64,000 nucleotides of DNA from Streptomyces diastatochromogenes (GCA_026913215.1 JAPTYK010000001.1:4960001-5024000); one strand, 5' to 3'; counted from the stretch's first letter, positions 1 to 10,559 are shown. Notes: generated by a model from the sequence alone, not told the origin. A program made the numbers and translations.

Positions 1-1624
1 GACGCCCGGGACTCCCGGAGTGCCGGGTCCCTCAGGCGGTCGATCAGCAGTCGGTACAGCCGGCAGTCATCGCGGACGATCTCGAAGAGCGCCTCTTCGG
101 CAGCGCGGGCCGCCTCTCCTTCCCGTACGGCCAGGTGCCGCAGCCGTACCACGGCCTGATGGGGGTGGGTCGAGGCGAGGCTCCGGACGCACACGGTGGT
201 CAGGGCGCGGACGAGACCGTCCGACAAGGAGGGGGAGTTCACACAGTCGTACATCCGGCTGCGGAACCAGGCTCCGAACCCCTCGTGGCTGAGGCCGAGT
301 TCGAGGGCGGCCACGGCGCGTGGATCACTGGAGGCCCCGGTCGCGCCGTCCGCCCACAGGGTCGCGAGCTCGAAGAGGTCGTCGGGTCGCCCGGCGGCCA
401 GCGACCGCTCGCCGAAGCGGACGACGATGTTCGCCTGGTCGTCGGTGGTCAGACCGGAAAGCCCGACGGCCGCACCGATCCATTCCGCGAGCTTGTCGCG
501 CAGCCCGGGAAGTTCGCCCAGAAGTACGTCCGTACCGCTTCGGCGTAGGCGAGTTGCCCGAAGCGGAGCCGTCCGTCCGGGTCCCGCTCGATCCCGAGGG
601 CCGTCAACCGCTGCCCGAAATCCATTCGCGCGAGCTCGGTGGCCGCCTCTTCCTCGTGCCCCACCGTCGTCAGCAGCCCGCGCCATGCCTCGTGGACGGT
701 GTCGGCGTGCGCTTCCTCGAACATCGCCGCCGCGAGCAGCAGGGCCCGCTCGGGCACGGTGCAGGCAGTGGCCACTCGCCGGCTCACCTCGTGGGCGCGG
801 TCGTTCACCGCGTGCAGGGCCTGGTCGAGCCAGCCCGTGAAAGCGGTGCCGAACCGGCGACTGTCGCGAGCGGTCCTCACCAGGCTCGCCAGCCGTGCCA
901 GTTCCCGCATGGGGAAGCGGTCGTACAAGGGCCGGAGATCGGGGCGCTCCAGGTCCGCGGGGCGGAAGGGCATGTGGTCCATCCGGAGGTGCCGTGTGAG
1001 GACGGCGATGCCCCGCGGGCGTTCCAGGGTCACCATGTGCGGTGCGAACTCCGGCGGATGGGCTTGTGTCATGCCCGAGGGCAGGACGACGACCAAGTGG
1101 GCCCCGGCCGCACGGACCTGTGATCGGAGACCGGCCAAGTGGCGCTGGGCGTCGACGTACTCCTCCTCGCCGGCGATCTGGGAGAGGTCGAGGAGGAGGC
1201 GGTCTCCCGCATCGGGAGCAGCAGGTCTCGCGTCCCCTTCCCCATCTCCGTCCCCGTCCTTGTCCGAGGGCTTGTGCGGAGCGGGAAGCTCCTCGAACCG
1301 GACGTCTTCTTCAGGGGCGTCGCCGTCCTCGCCGAGTTCGTGCAGCAGCATGATCGCCGCGGCACGACGGCCGGTGCCGGGCTGGGCGTCGAGGAGCACC
1401 ACCGAGCCGGGTTTCTCCAGGTGCTCGGCGGCGACACGGTAGTTCCCCGGTGGGGCGAACCGATCGGCCAGGTGCAACCGGTCCTCGGGGACGATGCGCA
1501 GGGGTTCCGCGCTTCTACGGTTCCGCCAGGTGGTTCGGGCGCCGTAGAAGACGTACTGGGGCCCCGTGCCGTTGTTCACCGGGCCATGCGCATCGTTGAC
1601 GGTGACGTGGTCCTGTGCGGTCAT
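1..1624 (-). CDS. Degenerate P-loop protein with N-terminal GPVN-GPQY motif, partial at window edge
   Basis: The gene starts at ATG 1624, overlapping the TIR gene stop by 4 bases (ATGA), and is still open at base 1. The N-terminus (residues 9-24) carries VNxxxGPVNxGxGPQY, nearly the same as a stretch near the end of the upstream TIR protein. Residues about 74-95 look like a P-loop strand (VVLLDAQPGTGRRAA), but the usual Lys-Ser/Thr is replaced by Arg-Arg. A hydrophobic-Asp strand (RLLLDLSQI) follows and could be a Walker B remnant. The rest looks helical and repeat-like, as in STAND-type sensors. The frame breaks at about 511, where GGGCTG should be GGGGCTG; restoring one G gives an open frame to the window edge. 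I infer a sensor or regulator partner for the TIR protein. I do not recognise the family, and ATPase activity is not shown. Confidence 0.6.
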
Positions 1625-2411
1625 CGTCGGTCGTCCGAGGGCCGGCGCTCGCGCTCGAAGCGCTGGTGGACCGTGCTGTTGTTGTCGCCCGCGGTGAACT
1701 GAACCCCCGTGTTGTCGCCCTCGAAGTGGGGGGCGTTGTACTGGGGACCCGGCCCGGTGTTCACCGGCCCCTGAGGCTCGTTGACGAACGTGCCGAGGTC
1801 GCCGTTGAGGTTTCCGATGCCGCCACGTACGCGCTGCTCGACGTCACGCGTCCGCATCCTGGTGTGCCCCGCGTCCTTGTCCGACCCCTTGCGGGACTTC
1901 GACTTCGCCCTGTCCCGTGCCGCGGGGGCGTCGTGGTCCACCCGCGCAGCTCGGGCAGTTGCCGGGCCAGGGCGTCGCCGAGCACCGCCAGGTCCGCGTC
2001 GCTGTTGCGGTGGTCGAAGCGCTTGTACTGGCAGTCAGCCAGTTCACGCAGATCTTCCGGGAGAACGACGCGGTCGATCCGCGTGGCCTTTCCGACGAGC
2101 ACGGGGATGACCAGGATTCCGCGGCCGAGCGCGGTCCGGATCTCGCGACGGGTCCAGTCCTGCTCGGCTTCGAGGGCGGGGCGGCCGTCGGGCCCCGGGA
2201 CCTCCGCCCAGCGCGGGCCGATCACCGCGATGAGCGCGTCGCATTCCTCAGCCGCCCCGTCCAGTTCCGCCGGGAAGCGATGCCCGAGCTCGATCGAATT
2301 GCTGGCGAAGAAGACACGATCGCGGCCGAAGCGCCGGACGAGTTCCCGGGCGATCAGAGTCGCGGCGGACTCCTCGTCGCCCGTGCGGTAGTTGATGAAG
2401 ACGTCGGACAT
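1621..2411 (-). CDS. TIR-domain protein with C-terminal Gly/Asn/Gln-rich motif region
   Basis: Residues 1-155 form a bacterial TIR domain: it opens MSDVFINYRTGDEES, then has a SIELGHRF loop, a DALIAVIGPRW strand and an ILVIPVLVG strand. TIR domains in bacteria are commonly NAD-cleaving effectors of conflict systems; the activity here is inferred. The start at 2411 has AAGGGA upstream. The frame breaks at about 1938 inside GGG; adding one G joins the TIR domain to a 106-residue tail, giving 263 aa and ending in the stop that overlaps the next gene. The tail has a basic linker and then, at about 210-250, a Gly/Asn/Gln-rich segment with GPVNTGPGPQYN and GDNTGVQF. The first motif recurs at the start of the downstream protein. 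The tail could be read as a separate ORF from 1941, but that would have no good start signal. Confidence 0.75.
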
Positions 2412-2664
2412 GCCGATTCCCTTCGTGAGAGGAACGGAGGACGGAGAGAGGCACGACCTCGTGGCGGCATGGCGAAGCCGTCGGAGGCGTACGGGAAGGC
2501 GGGCCGCCCGGCGGCTCACTGGTCGCGGGCAGCCCGAAGGGAGCGTGGGCCGCTCGGTGTGAGATGCGGGGCGGGGAGCAGAAGGTGCGCGGGCCCTGAC
2601 CGACCGGGATCAGGGAATCCGGCGAGCCGGGTGGCTCGAGCCGGTGTCGGTCGTGGAGAGCGTG

Positions 2665-3918
2665 TCAGTCGTGCGAGGGGGCCAGCACGCGCGCCAGCGC
2701 GGGCTGCAGATCACGTACGGCGCGGTTGCTCCGGAACCGGGAGAGCTCCCGTGAGAGACGCCGGATGTCGCTGTTGACCGTCGCCGACGGAACGGCCGGC
2801 ATCACGCTGAGCAGTTCTGCGGCGATCGTGCACGCGTGCTCGACCTCTCCGGAAGCGGCATGGGCCAAGGACCTGCGGAAACCGTACCGGGCGCGGGTTC
2901 GCAGCGCGTGCGGCGGGAGGCGGCGGTACTCCCGGTCGAGCACCTCGGCGGCGGCCTTGGGGCGGCCGAGGTCGTGCAGGCACCAGCCGGTCGACATCGC
3001 AGCCGGATCGCTCACATGGGAGGTGCCGATCACGGGCTCGGCATCGTCGCGGGCGTCGTCGTCGGCAAGAAGTTTCCGTGCCCTGTCGAGGCTGCGGAGG
3101 CACGCGGCTTCGTCGCCGACGAGCGCGTGCCCTTGGGCCTCCCGTTGGGCCGCGAGCCCCCGGATGCGTGGCGGGAGTCCGCTGCTCTGGGCGCGGCGGG
3201 CCAGGGCGATGGTGCTGGTGGCGTCCCCCGCGTACATCGTGACCAGGGCGCGTCGCACCAGTGAGTAGGAGCCGAGGTGCGGGTCGCCTCCGGCGCGCGC
3301 CAGTTCGGCAGCCTCTCCCGTCCAGCCGAGTGCCGCGTCGCTGTTCCCAGCCTCCTGTGCCATCCAGCCGGTGAACTCCGCGAACCGAGAGGCGAGCAGG
3401 AGCGTGGCGGCCCGATGAGGGGACCGGGCGTCGGCGGCCAACCCGGTGATCATGCGGGTCTGCGTCTCCAGGAGGGGCAGCAGGACCTTGGGCGCGGTGG
3501 ACTGGCCGAGCTGCCGCAGCTGGTCGAACTGCATGCGGAAGGAGGGCAGGAGGGGGTCGTCGGTGGAGGCCACCGCCTGGCCACCGAGTTTCAGGCCGAG
3601 GTCGATCAGCGCTCCTGTGGCTGCCGAGAGGACCTCCCGGCGCCCGACCAGCCAGCGGCTCGGATCTGTGGGGGACGAGGCGGCGCCCGCGCCCGAGTCC
3701 GTCCCGGTAGGGGCGACCAAGCGCTGCAGCGCGCCGTTCGCGCCGAGGAAGGCGTCGCACCGCCGGGCCAGCTCGGGGGACGCGGAACGCTCCCCGCGCT
3801 CGACCTTGCTGAGGTGTCCCTTGTCGTAGTTGAGGGCCACGGAGAACTCGGTCAAAGTAAGCCCCGCTTCCAGCCGTAAACGACGAAGTTCCGGGCCAAA
3901 ACGTAAATCCATGCTCAT
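2665..3918 (-). CDS. XRE-family helix-turn-helix regulator with TPR-like C-terminal region
   Basis: Residues about 8-65 form an XRE helix-turn-helix (FGPELRRLRLEAGLTLTEF, then NYDKGHLSKVERGER), expected to bind DNA. The long C-terminal part is alpha-helical, with WLVGRREVLSAATGA and TPR-like pairs, a layout common in Streptomyces regulators of about 400 aa. The start is chosen at ATG 3918, with AAGGGGAGG just upstream; ATG 3921 and 3912 are also possible. Two leucines near the start (codons 5 and 14) are encoded by TTA, at 3904-3906 and 3877-3879. In Streptomyces this makes translation depend on the bldA tRNA and so on development. The TIR gene lies 253 bases downstream on the same strand, so regulation of that pair is possible but unproven. 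Confidence 0.8.
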   Translation of the reverse strand: MSMDLRFGPELRRLRLEAGLTLTEFSVALNYDKGHLSKVERGERSASPELARRCDAFLGANGALQRLVAPTGTDSGAGAASSPTDPSRWLVGRREVLSAATGALIDLGLKLGGQAVASTDDPLLPSFRMQFDQLRQLGQSTAPKVLLPLLETQTRMITGLAADARSPHRAATLLLASRFAEFTGWMAQEAGNSDAALGWTGEAAELARAGGDPHLGSYSLVRRALVTMYAGDATSTIALARRAQSSGLPPRIRGLAAQREAQGHALVGDEAACLRSLDRARKLLADDDARDDAEPVIGTSHVSDPAAMSTGWCLHDLGRPKAAAEVLDREYRRLPPHALRTRARYGFRRSLAHAASGEVEHACTIAAELLSVMPAVPSATVNSDIRRLSRELSRFRSNRAVRDLQPALARVLAPSHD

Positions 3919-4413
3919 CATCAGCCTCCCCTTGAACAGTGACCGTGAGAACCGTCCGCCCTCACGGGAAGCCGTCATCCGGCGATCGCCTGACAGGGAA
4001 ACCCGATGGTGATCACCCAATGTGACGGTTTCGTTTCGCTTCGCGTTCGGAAGTGAGTCTGACATGGCGCGTGCTCGGAGAATCGAGGTTCGGCGGTGTT
4101 GCCTGTTGCCTCTTTCGTCCTCCGGCGTTCCCCGTCCGTTCCTTGAGGTGACTGGGATCGCCCGAGATGGGGGCAAAACGCTCGTGAACGTGTGAACGGC
4201 TCCCTTCCCGTTCGTCCCCGTCGGTGCCACGGCCTACCCGTACCGGCAGGGCCGGATCAGGTCTCATGGGATCCGGCCAATCTGTTTCGCTCCGACCCGG
4301 CACCGTGTCCGCGGTGTCCGAGTGATGCCCGCCTCGGCGCGGGCGACCCCCTCACCCCACGTATCCTCGACTGCTGGGGGAAATGGGGGAAAGGGATCGC
4401 GGAGGTATATCAG
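3919..4413. promoter_or_regulatory. Divergent regulatory region between the XRE and SARP-like genes
   Basis: About 495 bases with no convincing gene separate two divergent regulators. The stretch is less GC-rich than its surroundings, with TTTCGTTTCGCTTCGCG-like direct repeats near 4026-4046. A near-repeat (CGTGAACG then TGTGAACG) lies at about 4183-4198. Direct repeats of this kind are typical of SARP or XRE operators, but I cannot assign either. The ribosome binding site GGAGG at 4401-4405 belongs to the downstream gene. Confidence 0.35.
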
Positions 4414-7057
4414 GTGGAGTTCCGGCTGCTCGGCTCCGTTGCGTTGGTGACGGAGGACAGGGACGTAGCCTTGGGGCCCGCCAAGCGGTCCAGTCTGCTT
4501 GCGATGCTTCTGTTGCGGCCCAACAGTGCGGTGAACGTGGGGCAGTTGATAGACGCGCTGTGGGAGGAGGAGCCGCCGACGCATGCCAAGACGGTGCTGC
4601 AGGGGCATGTGTCGCGGTTGAGGGCGCTGCTCGCGGAGCACGGGGCGGAGGCGTACGGGGTGGAGCTGGCGACGCAGGGGTCGGCGTATGTGCTGAGGAT
4701 GCCGGAGTCGCTGGTCGACGCGCACCGGTTCGAGGAGCTGGTGGGGCTCGCGGGGGTGCAGCGGAGGCCGGCCGACGCGGTGCGGATGCTGCGGGAGGCG
4801 CTGTCGTACTGGCAGGGGCCGGCGCTGACGGGGACGGTGCACAGCAGGCCGCTGGAGGCTGCCGCCGGGGGCTCGAGGAGATGCGCCTGGCGTCGGTGGA
4901 GGCGTTGGCGGAGGCGTACGGGCAGCTCGGGGAGCACGGCAGGGCCGCCGCCGTGCTGCGGACCGAGGCGGTGGCGCATCCGCTGAGGGAGTCGCTGGCC
5001 GCCGCGCTGATGCTGGCGCTGGCCCGCTCGGGCCGTCAGTCGGACGCGATCGACTGGTACCACCGGACGCGGCGGCTGCTCGCCGAGGAGCTGGGCGTCG
5101 ACCCCGGTGAGACGCTGAGCGAGGCGTACGCGACGCTGCTCCGTTCCGCCGAGCCCGTCTCCGTGCCCCGGCCCGCCGTCGAGGTCAGGGCCCCGGCGCC
5201 CGAGGGCCTGCCGCGGGCGCCGCGCGGTTTCACCGGGCGCGGGGCCGAGCTGGCCGCGCTCGACCGCGCGGTCCGCGCCGGGGACGGCCCGGTCTGCCTG
5301 GTCACCGGGCCCGCCGGCGTCGGCAAGACCGCCTTCGCCGTGCACTGGGCCTACGAGCGGCGCGCCGACTTCCCCGACGGGCGGCTCTTCGCCGACCTGC
5401 GCGGCTTCAGCGACACCGCGGAGCCCGAGACCGCCGCCGTGCTGCGGGAGTTCCTGCTCGCGCTCGGCGTCGCACCGCAGAAGGTCCCGGAGACCGTCGA
5501 CGCGCGCGGTGCGCTGTTCCGCTCGCTCACCGGCGGGCGCCGGCTGCTCGTCGTCCTCGACAACGCCCGCTCCTCCGAGCAGGTCCGGCCGCTGCTGCCC
5601 GGCGGCGACCACTGCGCGACGCTCATCACCAGCCGCGACCGGCTCGGCGGGCTCATCGCCTCCGACGCCGCCCGGCCCGTACCGCTCGGACTCCTGCAGC
5701 CCGCCGCCTCGGCGGCGCTGCTCACCACCGTGCTCGGCGAGGAGCGCGTCGCCGCCGAACCCGCCGCCGCCGCCCGGCTCGCCCGGCTCTGCGACGGTCT
5801 GCCGCTCGCCCTGCGGGTGACGGCGGCCCGGCTGGCCGAACGGCCGCAGTGGACGCTCGACGCGATGGTCGGGGAGCTCGCCGACGAGCAGGGCCGGCTG
5901 GCGCTGCTCGACGTGGAGGACCGGGGCGTCTCCGCTGCGCTCCGGCTGACCGTGCAGCAGCTGCCCGAGTCCGCCGCCCGGATGTTCCGCGCGGTCGGTC
6001 TGCACACGGGATCCGATCTGGACCGGTTCGCGGCGGGCGCGCTCGCCGGGACGACACCCGGGCAGGCCTCCGCCGACCTGGACCGGCTCGCCGCCGCGCA
6101 CCTGCTCACCGAGGCCGTCCCCGGCCGCTGGACGCCGCACGACCTGGTGCGGCTCTACGCCCGCCATCTCGCCCCGCAGGCCGACCCCGAGGGCCTGCCC
6201 GGCTCCTCGACCACTACCTGTACACGGGCCTCGCGGCCGACGCCGCCGCCGAACCCGGCTCGCAGCCCTGCTACTCGCTGCCCGCCGACGCCCGACGGCC
6301 CGCCGCGACGAGGGAGTTCGAGGACCGTACGGCGGCGCTCGACTGGTACGCCGCCGAGCGCCCCGCCCTGGAGGGCGCGGTCGCCGCCGCGGCCGCCCTC
6401 GGGATGCACGACCGGGCCTGGCGGCTCGCGCTCGTGCCGTGGCCGCTGATGCTCAGGCGGATCGGGGACGGCTGGACCCCGCTCCTGGAGGCCGGGCTCG
6501 CCTCGGCCGAGGCGATCGGCGACCTCGACGCGCAGTCGCGCGCGCGTGCCCTGCTCGGCTGGATCCTGCACGAGGAGGGCCGGAGCGCCGAGGCCCTGGT
6601 CCACCTGGAGAAGGCGCCCGGTCTGGCCGCCCGGGTCGGCGACCCGATCAGCGAGGCCATCGCGTACGTCAACTACGCCGCCGTCCTCGACGCCACCGGG
6701 GAGCACGAGCGGGCCGGGCTGCTCATGCTGCACGCCGTCGACCTCGCCGACCGCACCGGCCACCCCTCCACCCAGGTGCTGACCCTCCAGCACCTCGCGG
6801 GCCACTGCCTGAAGGCGGGGGAGTACGAGGCGGCGCTCGCGCACACCCTTCGCGCCGGGGAACTGGTCGCGCCCGACGCGGTGGTCGTCCGGGCCTCGCT
6901 GCAGATCACCCGGGGCGAGGCCCTGGCCGGCATCGGCCGTCTCGAAGAGGCCACTGACCAGCTGGAACGGGCGATCGTCGCGGCCGACGCGGCCGGTTTC
7001 ACCGAGGGTTCGGCGCGGGCCGCGGCGCACCTTTCGCGGCTGTCAGCGAATCGTTAG
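4414..7057 (+). CDS. AfsR/SARP-like regulator with BTAD, NB-ARC-type NTPase and TPR-like domains
   Basis: The N-terminus (VEFRLLGSVALV, then KRSSLLAMLLLRPN and LIDALWEEEPP) is the OmpR-type winged helix of SARP regulators. A bacterial transcriptional activation domain follows to about residue 250. A P-loop (GPAGVGKTAFA) and RRLLVVLDNA mark an NB-ARC-like NTPase, with DGLPLALRV as the downstream GLPL motif. The C-terminus is TPR-like. This is the layout of AfsR-type pathway regulators of secondary metabolism. The start GTG 4414 has GGAGG at the right distance. The frame breaks at about 4866 and 6195, each repaired by one extra G or C, giving about 880 aa. No biosynthetic cluster is visible nearby, so the target is unknown. 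Confidence 0.8.
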
Positions 7058-7173
7058 CGCTGCGCAAGCGGGACGGCAGCGCGGATCGGGAAGCTGGATA
7101 CAGCACCGAACGAGGTGCGCGGCGCACGTGGACCACGCGCGCCGGCCGACCGCTTCAACGGGGGAGAACCACC

Positions 7174-7937
7174 ATGCGCAACCACCGCAAGAACACCGTC
7201 CTGGCCGCCGCCGCCATCGCCGCCCTCTCGCTGGGCCTCACCGCCTGCGGCGGCGGGGACGACACGGCCAAGGACGCGGGAGCGCGAGCTCCGCCCAGTC
7301 CACCACCGTCGGCGCCGCGACCGGCGGCGGCACGGCCGACCAGACCGCCGCGAAGAGCGGCTCGGGCTCCACGGGCGGCTCGTCCGCCGGCGGCTCCACG
7401 GCGGGCGGCTCGAAGGCCTCCTCCACGGGCGGCTCGAAGACGGGCTCCTCCACCGGCTCGACCGGCTCGACCGGCTCCTCCGGCGGCGGCAAGAGCTCCG
7501 CCACGGCCCCCGCCTGTGCCTACGGCGACATCAAGGTCACGGCGGCGAAGGCGGACGAGGTCCCGACCGAGCACATCGTCCTCACCGCCACCAACACCTC
7601 CGGCCGCAGCTGCACCCTGCTGGAGTACCCGCTCATCGCCTTCGGCCCGATCCAGACCGCCAAGGACATCCCGGCCGTCGCGAAGAGCAAGCCGGGCACG
7701 CCGATCGTCCTGAAGGCCGGCGCGCCCGCCTACGCGAACGTGCGGATCTCGCTCGGCGGCGTCCACGAGGACAACAAAGTCGTGAAGGAGTTCAACGTGA
7801 ACCTCTTCGCCCCCGAGGGCCCGGCCGAGGGCAGCATCGTCGTCAAGGCCCCCGCCGGCGGCCTCGCGGTCGACGAGGCCGCCGCGAAGACGGGCTACTG
7901 GACGTACGAGCTCCGCAACGGCGCCGACGAGTTCTGA
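7174..7937 (+). CDS. DUF4232-type lipoprotein
   Basis: The N-terminus is a lipoprotein signal peptide (basic start, AAAAIAALSLGL, lipobox LTAC followed by GGG). A long Gly/Ser/Thr linker follows and then a DUF4232-like domain beginning CAYGDIKVTAAK, with a second Cys in SGRSCTLLEYP. That family is exported and of unknown function. GGGGGAG lies 6-7 bases before ATG 7174. The frame breaks at about 7280, where GCGGGAGC should be GCGGGGAGC; the rest of the domain then reads without a stop to 7937. It is expected to be anchored on the outer face of the membrane. Confidence 0.75.
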
Positions 7938-7947
7938 GCCGTACGCG

Positions 7948-9093
7948 TCACGGTACGAGACCGGTCTTCGCCCCGCCCCGCACAGCGGCACCACCGTGAG
8001 CCCGGGGCGGGGCGGGGCCGCGTTCACCGCCGCCCAGCAGGCCGTGCCCGTCGCCTCGACGAAGAGGCCCCGGCAGGCCAGGTCCCGCTGGGCGGCGCGG
8101 ATCTGTTCCTCCGTCACCGTCAGGAACGTGCCGCCGCTCGCGCGGACCGCCCGCAGGATCTGGCGGGCGCGGGGCGGAGCCGGGATCGCGATGCCCTCGG
8201 CGAGGTGGGGCGCGCGACGGCCGGCCCGGTGAGGTCCTCCGCGCCCGCGTGGAAGGCGGCGGCCAGCGGGGACACGGCCTCCGCCTGGACGGCGACGAGG
8301 GCGGGCCGTCGCCCGACGAGCCCGTGGCCGTACAGCTCCTCGACGGCGAGGGCGGCGCCGAGCAGCAGGGTGCCGTTGCCGACGGGGACGACGAGGGTGT
8401 CCGGGAGCCGTCCGCCGAGCTCCTCCCACAGCTCGTAGACGTAGGTCTTGGTGCCGTGCAGGAAGTACGGGTTGTAGACGTGCGAGGCGTAGAACACGCC
8501 CGGTTCGTCGGCCGCCTCGCGCGCCGCCCGTGCCGTCGCCTCGCGGTCGCCGGGCACCTCGACGATCCGGGCCCCGTGCGCCCGGATCTGCTCCAGCTTC
8601 TTGGGGACGTGCCCTCGGGGACGTAGACGACGCAGTCGAGCCCGGCCCGCGCGCCGTACGCGGCGATGGCCGTGCCGGCGTTGCCGCTGCTGTCGGCGAG
8701 GACCGTACGGGGTTCCAGCCGGCGGGCGTGCGCGGCGAGCATCACGGCGCCCCGGTCCTTGAAGGACAGGGTCGGCATGAGGAAGTCGAGCTTGGCCGAG
8801 ACGGAGGCGTCGCCCGAGCCGGTGGTCGAGCCGCCACCCGAGCCGGTGGCCGGCCCGCTGAGGTGGACGAGTGGTGTGCGGCCCTCGCCGAGGCTCACCT
8901 CGGGCCCGTACGGGAGCGGGGGAAGCGCCTCCGTGTAACGCCACAAGGAGTTCACCCGTGACGCGAGTGACGGGAGGGAGACCGGCGCACTCGCGAACGC
9001 GAGGTCCCAGGGGCCGCGGCACTTCGGGCAGCACCAGGCGAGGGCTTCGGCGGGGGACTGGATCCGGCAGCGGGGGCACTCGTAGGCGGTCAT
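7948..9093 (-). CDS. Threonine-synthase-like PLP enzyme with N-terminal zinc ribbon
   Basis: The protein starts with a zinc-ribbon-like CPRC...CCPKC module (residues 5-25). A fold-type II PLP enzyme follows: SFKDRGAV contains the Schiff-base lysine, and SSGNAGTAIAAYGARAG is the phosphate/substrate loop. Threonine synthase converts O-phosphohomoserine to threonine. The family also contains paralogues of unknown substrate, and no hom or thrB gene is nearby, so I leave the symbol blank. Three shifts (about 8612, 8217 and 7965) break the frame; the last two restore the C-terminal VVPLCGAG...KTGLVP and the stop at 7948. The gene is convergent with the DUF4232 gene, only 10 bases away. Confidence 0.75.
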   Translation of the reverse strand: MTAYECPRCRIQSPAEALAWCCPKCRGPWDLAFASAPVSLPSLASRVNSLWRYTEALPPLPYGPEVSLGEGRTPLVHLSGPATGSGGGSTTGSGDASVSAKLDFLMPTLSFKDRGAVMLAAHARRLEPRTVLADSSGNAGTAIAAYGARAGLDCVVYVPEGTSPRSWSRSGRTGPGSSRCPATARRRHGRRARRPTNRACSTPRTSTTRTSCTAPRPTSTSCGRSSADGSRTPSSSPSATAPCCSAPPSPSRSCTATGSSGDGPPSSPSRRRPCPRWPPPSTRARRTSPGRPSRAPPRRGHRDPGSAPRPPDPAGGPRERRHVPDGDGGTDPRRPAGPGLPGPLRRGDGHGLLGGGERGPAPPRAHGGAAVRGGAKTGLVP

Positions 9094-9291
9094 GAGGGTC
9101 AGCATGTCAGCGGTGCGGTACGGGTGTTGCGGAGTTGCGCGGGCCCTGGAGCGATTCCTGGCCCGGAGGTCCGCGCCCGAGGATCCACGGCTGAAGGAGG
9201 GGGCGGTCGCCTGCGGGCGGCCGTCCCTTACGTACGATGCGCGCCCGATCGTTTGTTCGTGCCGCCCGCCCGAAACAGGAGCCCCGCACCC

Positions 9292-10426
9292 GTGGATCCG
9301 ATCCAGCCGAGCCAGCCGACCCCGCCGCCCGGGGGATGGCCCGCCCCGGGCCCGTACACCTCCCCGGGGATGCCGTACGCCCGTACGGCGCGCCCGGCGC
9401 CGGCCCCTACGGGCGCCGCCGCGCACCACCAACGGTCTCGCGATCGGCTCCCTCGTCTCGGGCATCGTCTGCTGCCTGCCGCCGCTCGGGCTGATCCTGG
9501 GCCTCGTCGCGCTCCCGCAGATCAGGAAGAGGGGGCAGGGGGGCAAGGGGCTCGCGGTCGCGGGCATCGCGCTCTCCGCCGTCAGCTGTCTGCTGCTCGT
9601 CGTCGGGCTCGTGTCGGGCGGCTTCGGCTCGGCCTGGAACAGCTTCAACGAGGGCGTGGAGGAGGCCTCCCGCTCCAAGTCGCCGTCCTCGCTGCGCACG
9701 GGGCAGTGCTTCGACGACGAGGGCGGGTCGAAGAAGTACACGACGGAGGTCACGGTCGTCGACTGCGACCGCCCGCACGACGGCGAGGTCACCGGCGTCT
9801 TCAAGATGACCGGCTTCGAGGCGTGGCCGGGCGAGGAGGCGGCCGACGCGCTCGCCCAGAAGCGGTGCGAGACGATCAACTCGGCGTACGCGATGGACAC
9901 CTGGGCGATCCCGAAGGACGTCTGGATCCACTACTACCTGCCCAGCGAGGACACCTGGCGCCTCGGCGACCGCTCGGTGATCTGCGGGTTCGGCAGCGCG
10001 AAGAACCCGTTCTCGGGCTCGGTGCGCTCCGACAGGTCGAGCCTGACCGCCGACCAGAGCTCCTTCCTGTCGATCGTGAACCCGATCGAGACGGTCGGCT
10101 ACCGGGAGCCGGAGGACGACCCGGACGAGGACTTCGCCGCGAACAAGGCGTGGGCCGGGGAGCTCCTGGCGGCGATCGACACGGCCCGCGCGGGCCTGGG
10201 GCAGCGCTCCTGGCCGGGGACTCCGCGGCGCCGGTCGCGGAGCTCCGCAAGGACCTCGAAGCGGCCTCGAAGCGCTGGCGCGCACTGGCCGGGGCGGCCG
10301 ACGCGGACGCCTACTGGGAGGGTACGACCCGCGTGGGACGCCCTGCCCGAGGACCTCGGCGCGGACGCGCGGACCGCGCTCGGTCTGACGGGCACGCCGC
10401 CGGCGGGCGAGGGAACCGAGACCTGA
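9292..10426 (+). CDS. DUF4190 / septum-formation-like membrane protein
   Basis: A Pro/Gly-rich N-terminus (VDPIQPSQPTPPPGG) leads into two transmembrane helices of the DUF4190 type (TNGLAIGSLVSGIVCCL and GLAVAGIALSAVSCLLLV, with the RKRGQGGKG loop between). An extracytoplasmic domain follows (LRTGQCFDDEG, VVDCDRPHDGEVTG), similar to actinobacterial septum-formation domains with paired Cys. Start GTG 9292 is chosen because it opens the Pro-rich leader. Five shifts are needed (about 9382, 9420, 10201, 10322, 10333). The last two are instructive: restoring GGGG and CCCC gives YWEGYDPAWDALPEDLG in a single frame. Function is unknown; septum role is by family name only. Confidence 0.65.
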
Positions 10427-10559
10427 GGCGGCCGCCCTCCGGGGTGACCGCGGGTAGCCCCGAGCTTCATCACTTCGAGTGAAACTCTGGCCCATGCTTG
10501 CGGATCGCGACCGTCGGTTGTCAGGCTGTAGCTGTCAGTCAACCTGAGGGGAGTGTCCA

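Noticed and set aside
4021..4046. Direct repeats TTTCGTTTCGCTTCGCG as a firm regulator site
   Set aside because: They are in a promoter region but too irregular and short to assign to any regulator without data.
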